Shown here: positions 54,269 through 64,000 of the stretch, in pieces | How the letters are laid out: each line of letters starts with the position of its first letter | How positions within the stretch are numbered: the first letter of the stretch is position 1 | Assembly: GCF_049243985.1 (NCBI RefSeq) | Contig: NC_135381.1 | Span: 19,765,345-19,829,344, forward strand | Source of the DNA: Paroedura picta | Lineage: Eukaryota > Chordata > Lepidosauria > Squamata > Gekkonidae | DNA: 64,000 nucleotides | Direction of reading: 5' to 3' | The notes under the pieces: model-generated | The model's database searches: none | What the model was told of the DNA's origin: nothing | The model's input: only the letters and a program-made list of their open reading frames with translations | Position numbers and translations under genes: made by a program

Positions 54269-56456
54269 GTAGGTGAAGGTATCACAGCTGGGGCTAAAGT
54301 TCCAGCTTGCAGTCAGTTTATTGCTTCTCTCAACTTTATACAAGCAACATTTCCTCCTGTTTCAGATAGTCATAGGTTTGGAAAAGACCCAGAATATAAG
54401 TTACTTTGCCCAGGGCTTTAAAAAACATTGTATGTGTCTAGGAGCCAGTATTACATTTTTTGTGCCAGCCATAAATAGGGCTTAAAATTGTTTATGTAGT
54501 CTTGGATTTAATCCTATTTACTTTTCAAGCCCAAGCAATTGTTATATCAGGGGAACTTTGAGGAGCTGTTCCCTTGGAATATAAGCTTCTCTTCTCACGG
54601 ATGTGAAGGTGAGTAGAAAGAGCAGAATAAAATTGCATGGCTGGTGGACCTGGTTCTAAGAATGCATGAGCTGAAGGTTCCCGGCCAGGTCTGCCTGTCT
54701 TGGGGAGTGACCTCCCTGCTGCATGCAGATCCTGGGGCCAGCTTTCCCTGCAGCATGGTTGGGCTGGCTTTAAAAAAAGTACTTTCTGTTCTATTGGATC
54801 TGAAAAAAATTGGTATCGGGACCTGAGATTTTTGGGGATCCAATATACCCAAGCACCAAATTATCTCCCCCCCCCCCCCCCACATCCCTACTGCTGTCTT
54901 TTTGGAAACTTCTTCCAGCTTCTCCCAGTATTTAGTCTTGGCTCCAAGTGAAAGTCTGTCCAGTTTCATGTCAGCCCATTAACTATTTGTAAACAGGCGA
55001 CTCTTATAATGGGAATGATAAACAGAAAGAGCAAATATAGCCTTCAAGATCTCCTTGTGTAAATGTTCTTAGACATGATTGTGTCTTCTTATATTGAGGC
55101 TTAACTTCCATTGCTTTAAATCTTTCTGTGCAGTGGGTAATCTTCATGTTTTCACTGGACTTGCCCTTACAGAGTACTCCTCGTTCCAGTAGGCCTTGCA
55201 CAGTGCTTGTCTTAAGAACCTTGTCTTTTCCTGTGAGGTGGATATGACATCAAGTCACTGAGGTCCTCCTGGTTAGGGACTGAAAACATGCTATAAACTC
55301 TTCTTCCCCTCTCCTTTGTGGACAGTAGGCCCGTCTTTGCTCCAAGGATGTTCTGTGGCAAAGATATGTCTGTGGCAATGTGTCAGGAGCAGGATCTTCT
55401 TGTACAATACACTGCACACAGCATTAGAAATCGCCTAGTTTGATGAAATTGACTATTCCAGAGATCTTCCTTCCTGTGTTTCCTCCTTTGCAAGCTCTAG
55501 CAGGCTAATGGAAATTTCTTTCATATAAGGAGTTTCTGGAATATCCAGTCATCCTCTCTAATGGAGAGAGGAATTTGAATTACTGAGAAGGAAGGCACTT
55601 TCTAGAAAGCGTCTAATTAATATTAGGATAAAGTCTTCAGCATTTTATAGGCTACTAAAAGTTTAGTAGGCTGCCTTCCTGTGTATCCTTGTTTGTCATT
55701 TTTGCCTGTATCAAAATGAGTCAGCTTCTATAAAGCTTCCCCTGCCTGGTTGCCTGGATATTATTTGCCATGGGTGATTTAAATGACTGGATATTTTGGA
55801 AATATGGGTAAGCATTCCTGGTTCTGTCCCAATTTAAATTCTGTTTTCTGGTTGCTCAAGTGGAAACCCAGGAAACCATGTCAGGTTCTTTCCAAATTCT
55901 TATACTTGTTCCTGCTCCAGTTACTGAAGAAAGTAAAATGTTAGTTGGGAAATTACTATGTAGAGTTGGGAGTTCATTCCGGTCTCTTGAGGGAGAGGAA
56001 AGTAGAGCAAGAAGATAGACCAAGGGCAGAATTAGGTTGTGGAATATTTTATGGTAGGGTGTACTTGAAGCCAGAAACTGGAATGGGAAAACAGCCTGCG
56101 CTTTCAAACTTGTAATTTATTACAAAGCACACAATCCCTTGAGTTTTGAGACTAAAAGCAATCTGACACTGGAGGATTAAGATGGAGCCCCTGTTGGGGG
56201 CAGATTAACCTACATTTGTCTGGTGTGGGAGAATCTTACAAACATCTGTTAGTAAACACAGGCTCCTAGGTCAAAGGGATCATGTGTCTGGTCTGATCGG
56301 CAAATTCTAGCTTGAGAAATGGTGGTTCTGCCTAAAGGGAGATGCTGAATGTATAGAAACATTTCCTTAGGACTTAGTGTGTTTGGAATCTGTGTGTGCT
56401 TGTGTTGCCATCTGTACCCTGCAGACAAATAAGTATTTGCTTCTTTCTCTCTCCAG
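54269..56456 (+). other. FOXO4: Probable FOXO4 intron 2
   Basis: 2.2 kb between the donor after the stop and the acceptor ttctttctctctccag at 56456. Contains a poly-C run at 54868. No coding signal. Confidence 0.5.
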
Positions 56457-59400
56457 TGCCCTTCTGGTTTTGGAGCTTTACACCCCCCAGAAGAGTCTGG
56501 AATGTGAAGAGTTGGTTTTCCTCCTCTTCAAGCCAGCTGGGAAGAAGAGCTAACTGCAACAGGAAGGAGATCCTGTTAAGTGCCACATCTCTTCCTGCGT
56601 CTACTATAAGTCCCCCAAGCGACAGCCAGGCCTCCCTGCAAGGAGCCAAGGAAGCATTCCAAACATGGCCAAAGATTCTTCATGCCCTGAAGGAGCATTC
56701 TCTGAATTCATGGGGCATCACCAGCTGAGATGGGTCAGTGATGGTCAGAAGAGAGCTGCTTTGTGCTGACATCCACCCTTTTCCTGATCTTTGCCTCAAC
56801 CATCCTTTGACTCAGTACCTTGATGAAAAAAATGGGTGGGATGGCAATATGCACATTGCATGGCTACTTGAGTTACATTTTTTCTGGTGGGAGGAATGGG
56901 AGTGGGAGAGAAAGTTGTGATCTGGGGAAAAACAAGGCTGTCAAGTTTGTTCATGACTGTGCTAGCCATCAGACGATTTGGAAGCTGAGGTATGGGCTTG
57001 TTGAGGACGTTGCCTGAGCCGTGGGTAGTACTTTCCTAAAACACTGACTGCCTGAAAGCCGACAAGCAGGTGCTAAAAGCTGTTGCTAAGAAACCAAAAC
57101 TTCTCCTTGGGTTTGTTTCTGGCTGTCCTGCTGCAGCCAAGAAATGGAAAACTAGGATCTGGCCTTAAGCAGAGCCCTGATGTTCATGTTTGTCCTAAAA
57201 AAAAAAAAATCCAGAAGGGCGTTTTCTATAGATGAACTATTTTGGAGGCTTTTAAAAAATAATCTGGACAGGGCTTTCTGTGGTAGCTCTCAAACCAGTA
57301 TGAGTATTTCCATACTGGGTGCCTTTCCTTTCCACAAAGACAGTACCAGTAGGAGGTGTGCTTCTCTGAGCTGCATTAAGACAGTTTTGCACCTTCTTGG
57401 GTATATAGCTGGGGGGGGGGGAGAGGGGCATCAAGCAAGTCTTGTTCTTTGGAACTTGGGCAGGTGCAGGAGTTGTACATTATAGATAGCCTGTAAAGTT
57501 AGCTGCAGATTAACTAGAAACTTTTGTAAACCTTGGGTGTGGGGGACACTATATTTTAACAGAGAACCCTATGAGATTATTGGCTAAAAGCACAGACTGT
57601 TTTCTTGCAGCGTTATACCTTTATCAGACAAAACACTACAGTACATGAGTCTAGGGGTCTGAAGTTGGGATTAGGGGAAGCTCATGGGGGAGGGGGTTAA
57701 TGTGGGGTAGACAAGGCTTGGAGGCCTTTCCTGAATAGTAGGACCCTGCAGCTAATCATGGATAGCCAATGAGTTGCATTACAGGGATTGGCAGTGTGCG
57801 TTTGTGGCAGGGGGAGTGTATCCGTTAAGCCTTATAATAGCCGGCTTACAGCTGTCACTTCTGAAGCTTCTTGAGCCCTGGCTGCTTTATAGAAAGGGGG
57901 GTGGAGCAGGCTTGTCACTTTGGGGTACAGCACAACTCCACATAGTGGCCTAGTGGCATGGCAGCCACTGGATCTGTAGCTTTAACTTGAATTGGCTTTT
58001 GGTGATGAGCCAAAGAGAGCAGCTTGGATTTAGAGGTTGAAGTTCACACTCTGGAGAGAGACTCTTGGGAGCCTGGGAAACATTGAGGCAGATCTGCTTG
58101 TTCCTTATCAGCTTTGGAATATTTACTGCAGCAAAAATAGAGGGTATGAATGAGCGCCTTCCTAAAACAGGCCCGGTCACCTGATGAAGGGTGATGCTTC
58201 AAGATTTTCTTGCCTTGCAGTGCTTGGAAATCCAGTATTATTACTGGAGGTTGGGGAATAGTGAAGTTTCAATGACCTGAATCAAAGCTAGGTGCTGTCC
58301 AGAGAAGCGAGTGGCATAGGCCCCTCTTCCTACCCACAGTTAATTGCTAAAAAACCTTTAATGGAGGACTCCGCCACTTACCTTCTCTTCCTGCAGTTAA
58401 GTAATTGCTGGTTTTGTGTAAGTCTCTTTATAATAAAGACTGACTTATAGGAAAGCATGTCGTGCAGGAAAGGAGGCAGGCCCAACAGTGACAGCACAGG
58501 TTTCTGGTATCAGGCTTTAGGCTGTAGCCTGACCTTGCTAAATTATGGGTGCCTTTTTTAACCATTACCTTTTGTACTTGTGTGGGGACTGCAGTGATCT
58601 GACTCAGAAAGCTTTTTCACACTTTGCCAGCAGAAACACTCCCTGTGGAGTTGTCCCTTGCCAGATAGTGGAGCTGAGTCAGCAGTATGTCTAACAGGAA
58701 GCCAGCAGAGGTTTTGTGGCCTTCAGGTGCATAAGTGTGATATGTCAGTTTTGTTTTTTTCAAGGCAAATGCTTGGAAAGCTATATTTATTAGAAAGGAG
58801 GATGATCCTAACTGGAAGATGACCCCCCCCTTAAAAAGAAAATTAATACACAGGGTTTTTTTAAATTACTGTACATACCTGTAACTTATACATGAATTTA
58901 AGACAATATTCTTTTTCTTGCCAGCATGACTGGAAAAAATATTAGGCTGTCTTTTCAGGTAAATACAGGAACTGCCTTTTAAAACAAATCTGATCCAGAC
59001 ACAGGGCTGCTTAGGGAAGTTCTCACTACCCTTCATAATGTAAGCCAGAGCTTTGATTTGATCAACCCAGCTAGGAGACTGGCATGTGAGTGCTTTGAAG
59101 TGTGCTTGGGAGGAGTGGCATGCTTGCAGGTACAGAATTGAATTAGGATTGATTAATTCTGTAACTGCTCCATCTGTTTTCATATTCACAGCGTCTGATG
59201 TGGGCTTGAAATCTGTGCCTCACATGCAGGAATCAACAATATCCATCGTATTTGCTGCTCTAAATCAAAGGAACATTAAAGCATATTAAGAATTGGCTAA
59301 TTTGCATTGTGAATGGGCCCCCTGCCTTTCTTCTTCCCCTGCTGATTTGGGCTATGAATGAAAATAGAGCTGGCATGCAAGAGCTGATCTTGGTGCATGA

Positions 59401-59890
59401 AGGTGGCCTTTGAGGAATAATAAGATGCAGGCCACAGGGGATCAATTCTTGATAGCATATGTCTTCATGTGACTCTTGCCAAGGTAGTTTGTCTTTTGGA
59501 TGTATTTGGGACTCAGGAGCATCTAGGATTTACCTGTTAAATTTCTATGCATGTCTCAGGATGGGGGTGTTCTTTCTAGAGCCAGGTGACCTGAGCTGAT
59601 CCACTTCCTAGGATTGTGCTGTGGGAGGTGGTAGAGCTCATGCAGTGTATATACTCTTCCAGACTTCCCCACTGGAACTGGGGGATTGTAGGAGGGATGA
59701 TCTGGATAGGTCCTACTTTGTTTTCTACAAAGGGTTATTTTTTGGCTGCCCTTGCTAACTTCAGTTTTGTCCCCTGTAGCCATAGATTCTCTGTCCTCTT
59801 CCAGGGTTTTCCAGTATCCCTGTTTGCTAGAGAGGCTGTGTGGAATGTGCTAGAGGGCAAAATGTGACAAATAAATCTCTGTAATCCTCT
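56457..59890 (+). other. FOXO4: Probable FOXO4 non-coding terminal exon (3'UTR)
   Basis: Starts at a strong acceptor and ends after AATAAA at 59870. No repeats of note and no coding signal, consistent with the long 3'UTRs of FOXO genes. An earlier signal, aataaagactg at 58431, could end a shorter form. Inferred. Confidence 0.5.
59870..59875 (+). terminator. FOXO4: Candidate FOXO4 poly(A) signal
   Basis: AATAAA followed within 40 bases by the GT-rich gcctgtgtcagtg. Confidence 0.5.
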
Positions 59891-60488
59891 GCCTGTGTCA
59901 GTGCAGTTCATGCTTCATGTCCTGCTGCTAGTCAGGACCTCCTCAAGTCTGCAAGAAGAGTGCTAATACTAAGAACTGAAGTCATCTGCTGACAAAGAGA
60001 TGTAGTCCTTTGGGAGGCATCTAGCTTTATGTGTTGGGTTTCGGTTTTGTAACATCCACTGCTGAATTATAGGACATGTTAAATTGAGGTGTGCAAAAGA
60101 AAAAAGTCTCCTTTACCTACGTCCAGAGTCGAGTTTTTCTCTGGTAGTGTTGGAGGACTTCAGGAAAATATTAGCGCTCGTTTGGGAGTAGTATCCTATT
60201 ATTCTAAGGGCTACAGCTAGCTTTGAGACAGGTCAGTGTCTGAAACAAGCAATGTAGTAAAAATGTGCATTTGTTGGAAGTTTTCCTGCTAGTCTTACCA
60301 TTATTGTGCCTTAGCAAGAGACTAAGAATGACCTTGATGAGTTGCATCAAAGTAATTTGCTTTTTCAAACACTCTGTGCCCATGGGCCTCTAGATGCTGC
60401 TGGGAAGCTCAGAAGCCAGGCATGAAGGGGAAAAGCAATTTTCTATTTGTTTCCGGTGTCTGGTGCTGAGAAGTATGGTTGGTATGAC

Positions 60489-60859
60489 CAGTGGTCCCCA
60501 ACCTTTTTATCACTGGGGACCGGTCAACACTTGACAATTTTACTGAGGCCTGGGAGGGGGATAGTCTTTTGCTGAGGGACGTCGCTGCTGCCGCCTGAGC
60601 CCCTGCTCCACTTTCTTTCCCGCCCCTGACTTCCCATCGCCTGCTGGGGGGTGCTGCCAGCAGCAGCTGCTCAGTGCCACGCTGAGGGGGAGCCCCAGCC
60701 ATGGCGGCTGCTGGAGAGCACCAAAGGTGAGCTGGTGGCAGAGTAGCAGGGCAGCCCCTGGGGCAGCAGTCGGGGCGGAAGACGAGGAGGAGCTGCAGCC
60801 CGGTACTGACTGATCCACGGACCGGTCTCGGTCCCCAGACCGGGGGTTGGGGACCACTG
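60489..60859. mobile_element. Non-autonomous hAT element, family B copy 3
   Basis: Same ends and interior as 3278-3626. Perfect 8-bp duplication GGTATGAC (60481-60488, 60860-60867). Confidence 0.94.
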
Positions 60860-62094
60860 GGTATGACCATGGAGGTTCAGTTTTTTAAAAACTAATGTGA
60901 GAGAGATTGATTCTTGGAGGTGTGAGTTGGTATAAAAGCTGAGGAGTTAAATTAATCTCTTATCCTTTGAGGAGGGAGGCTGTAATGGATGGAGAGGTTA
61001 AAAAGAAATCTGTAGCTGATTCCAAGCTTCTGCTGGTCCTTTTGCTAGTCCTATGCATCTCTTCTATGCATCTCTTCTTTGCCTGGAAAGGGAAAGAGCC
61101 CTGTCCCTTAAACTGTTGTTAACATTGTGTGTGGGAAAAGGTGTTCCAATTTTCCAGAGGCATGGAACAGTTTGTCTCCAATCACATTTGGTTTACTTGC
61201 TCCCAGCTGGAAAAGTGGTGCTGAGTCTCTGTCAGTTTTACTAAATCTAGCCAAGATACTGTTGAAGCATAGCAGTTGTAGATCATGGAATTAAAAGGGG
61301 AAGAAAAGTATTACCTATAGAGCTATACATTGTTGTTGTATTTCCACAGAAGAATGGGAAGGAGAGCTTCTCAAGAATGTGGAGGACTCTTAAGAAGGGC
61401 TAAATTTACAGGAATATGATTCCTCCGACTTTTTATGCAGTCCTTAATTCCTTAGAGAAGTTTTGGAAGCAACCCTCCCCATTCCCAAATACATTTTTAG
61501 TGAGCTCAAACTTCATGTTTGTTATGACAAAATGGTACGTTCAGTTGCCTGTTCTCTCCCCCCCCCCCCAATTTGTATTTGCCAATAAAATTAGGGAAGG
61601 AAAAGCCACGCAGCAACTGCAAGGAGGCGCCTGCACTTCTGGCCAGTCTTTGTGTCCTGTTTTGTGGAGAGTACAGCCCTGCCTGCTCTGGATGACTTCT
61701 TGGGCAGGCTGCATTCCAGCACAGAGAGTTTCTCTCAGGCAGCCAGCACATTCCATTCCATTCCTCCCACCAGCAGGCTTGGGAGCAGCCCTTGTGTGTT
61801 TCTGCCAACAGTACTGCCTGCTCCTAACTACCTCCAAGCTCAGCGGCTGCTCTATACTCTTAGGAAGCAGCTTGCTCTCTTCTTCCTTGCCTAGCTGTGA
61901 CATGCTGTATGCAGTCGTGATATTATTAACAGCAGAGATGTGTTAGGGTTAGGTGCATCCAAAGGAAGTACGGGCCCATTGAAAACTGGATTCTGGCACA
62001 AATCCTTTCATTTTTTCAACCACAGAGGATTTTAGAAGGCTTTTAATAAGATCATCAAAGACTCTTGAGAAAACTTAGCAGTTAAGGGATTAAG

Positions 62095-63052
62095 AGGACA
62101 GGTTCTGTTGTAGAATAAAATTGGTTCAGTGGCAGGAAGCAAAAGAGTAGCAATAAATGGACAAGCCACAAAGGAGGGAGGTAATCAGAAGGATCTCACA
62201 GGAATCAGTATTTGGGCCAGTGCTATTTAACCTGTTTGTAAATTATCTGGAACTAGGGGTGAGTAGTGTAATGGTTAAGTTTGTAGATGGTACAAAAGTA
62301 TTCAGGATGGTGAAAATCAAGGATGCCTAAAGAGCTCAAGGATGATCTACATAAATTCGGTGAGTGGGTGACAGTGTGGCAAATGAATTCCTGTATTGGT
62401 TAGTATCAGGTGATGGACATTAGAACAAACAACCTGAATTACAGGCCTTCTTATAGGCTAACATGGTCTGAATTTGCCGAGATCGAGAGGGGAAAAGATC
62501 TTGGGATTATGGTAGGTAGCTCAATGGAAATGTCAAATTTCCCTATGAGAAAAGTCTGAAGAGTCTTGAACTTTTTGATTTAGAAGAGAGATGATTAAGG
62601 GAGGACAAGATATAGAGGTTTATAAAATTGTGGGGTGGAGAGAGTTGACAAATACCTTTTTCTTCCTCTTCCAAAATATTAAAACTCAAGGGTATTGAAT
62701 GAAGCTGATGGGCAGTAGATTCAGGACAAACAAAAGGAAATATTTCCTTACACAGCAAGTATTTAAACTGTGGAATTTGCTGCCAGAGGATGTAGTGATA
62801 GCCACAGGCATAGACCGCTTTACAAAGGGATTCAATAGAATCATGGAAGATAGGTCTGCCAGTGGCTGTTAGCCATGGGGACTGAAGGGAAGTTCCACAT
62901 TTGAAGGCAGTTGTCCTCTGAATCCTGGAACCAAGAGCAACATCAGGAGTAGGCCTGTGGTTGGCCCTCCAGAGGAATTCACTGGCCCCTGTAGGAGACA
63001 GGATGCTGGACTGGATAGACCATTGATCTGATCCAGTAGGGCTCTTACTATG
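62095..63052 (+). mobile_element. CR1/L3-type LINE 3' part
   Basis: The segment ttgggccagtgctatttaac..gtttgtagatggtacaaaag corresponds to the palm of CR1-type polymerase (FxDDTK region), then gtgagtgggtgacagtgtgg, a long 3' part and the ending gatctgatccagtagggctc. Many breaks; a dead copy. Confidence 0.82.
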
Positions 63053-64000
63053 TTGTGGCCTTTGCTTAAAACAAAACAAAGTTTTGTATTAAACCCTTCA
63101 TGTAAGATACTATATATACAATCTTGGTTATATTTACATCCATGAAGGCAAAAGAGCTATAACTGATACTAAAACCATAACATTGAGCAGCAAAATGCTG
63201 GTAAACTTGTCTTTATTCCATTCCTCCAATGACAATGCAGGTTGATTTATATAGAACAGAGGTTGTGTTCAGTAAAAATAAACGGAAGACACCAGTCAAT
63301 CCCTCCAAGCTTCATTTGGTTACAGGCAGCCGGTTACAAGGAGAGAGTGTCACCTGCTGGTCAAGAGCTGCAGTGTTTTAGTCCCAAATCTAACAATCTG
63401 CAAGAGCTCAGTTAGAAATGTGACTATTAAATTGTGCTTTATTGAAGCTGCCCAAAAGCTTCAGTGATAGTCCACCGTACTCATGCCCTGGCTATTTCTT
63501 GTGTTTTCTTGTCTTCCACACAACCAGAGGTGCTGCAGTCAGGCCCCTAGCCCTGTAGATTTTGAAGATTCCCAAGTGTGCCATCTGCACAGCAAATTCA
63601 GTCAGGAAGATTACCTGATTTAGTCAGTGGTTGCCTAACATCATTCATGGAAATAAGCCCAATATAATTTGCTGTCAGAAAGGTTATTGCTAAGTATGTC
63701 ATCAGGATCCTTTATTCTCTCCCCCCCCCCATCTGTACTTTCCTATCCTCAAAATCTGTATCAATGACAGGCACAAAGCAAAGGTTTTTAAAAAATCTAA
63801 ATGGAACACTGAGAGACAATCATCAACAGAAGGGATTGCCTCATATGCTATACAAGTGAATCTTTGTGTGAGAAATTCTGGGGCTGAGATCTAAGTGTGG
63901 AGGGGAAACAATTTACCAGTACTGGACTTGAAGCAATAGGGTGGTGCCTGGCTGGAAGCATTTATTTACTAGCCCTCAGGGAACTGGAGAAGACCACTTT

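Larger units (their letters stand above)
59891..64000. other. Region downstream of FOXO4
   Basis: Contains the hAT element at 60489-60859 and the CR1-type LINE at 62095-63052. Otherwise, 60870-62090 and 63060-64000, I see no coding exon. Minus-strand AATAAA hexamers near 63213 and 63440 could end a minus-strand gene lying beyond the window, which is only a guess. Confidence 0.5.

Noticed and set aside
61416-61946. 176-codon open frame on the plus strand
   Set aside because: No start context, domain, splice pattern or recognisable similarity. Composition looks like random sequence downstream of FOXO4.
62543-63079. 178-codon minus-strand frame
   Set aside because: Antisense of a CR1-type LINE.
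1-64000. Endogenous retrovirus or LTR element
   Set aside because: No paired LTRs or retroviral protein motifs were seen; the reverse-transcriptase pieces belong to RTE, L1, L2 and CR1 LINEs.
63060-64000. 3' end of the next conserved gene (human order would place CXorf65 or IL2RG here)
   Set aside because: Only loose poly(A)-like hexamers on the minus strand; no coding exon that I can match.

Overview
The window is vertebrate nuclear DNA, most probably from a squamate reptile. The genes are intron-split, the promoters sit in CpG islands, and the repeats fit Squamata: BovB-type RTE LINE pieces, a Sauria-type tRNA SINE with its (TTTACC) tail, L2/CR1 LINE tails and many small hAT elements with 8-bp target duplications. 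Three genes are recognised, SLC7A3, SNX12 and FOXO4, the neighbourhood known from human Xq13.1. I see no CRISPR array, real tRNA or rRNA gene, or retroviral element.

Layout. Positions 127-5121 (+) hold the last five coding exons of the cationic amino-acid transporter SLC7A3; its 5' part lies before the window. Positions 10693-22594 (-) hold a six-exon gene that I could assemble with every splice phase closing (384 codons plus stop) but cannot name. It has a long Pro/Ser/Ala-rich exon, a short S-x-I-P motif, a basic stretch and a C-terminal coiled coil. Positions 31584-35979 (-) hold a complete SNX12 (162 aa). Positions 41757-54251 (+) hold a complete FOXO4 (561 aa), with a probable non-coding third exon at 56457 to about 59890.

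The most unusual structure is a large imperfect palindrome (arms 4406-10760 and 11107-14068, 346-bp spacer). The left arm holds the convergent 3' ends of two genes: the SLC7A3 terminal exon and the terminal exon of the unnamed gene. The right arm is a shorter inverted copy in which both terminal exons recur with working-looking splice acceptors. It lies inside the last intron of the unnamed gene, so that gene is transcribed through both arms. Arm-specific insertions show later independent change.

The rest is repeat-rich intron and intergenic DNA with several nested insertions: a hAT in a BovB LINE, an L1 in an RTE LINE, a palindromic hAT in a tRNA SINE, and a 1.1-kb palindromic minisatellite element inside a SINE/VNTR composite. 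SLC7A3, SNX12 and FOXO4 act in separate processes (arginine/lysine uptake, endosomal sorting, AKT-controlled transcription); their proximity is conserved synteny, not an operon.
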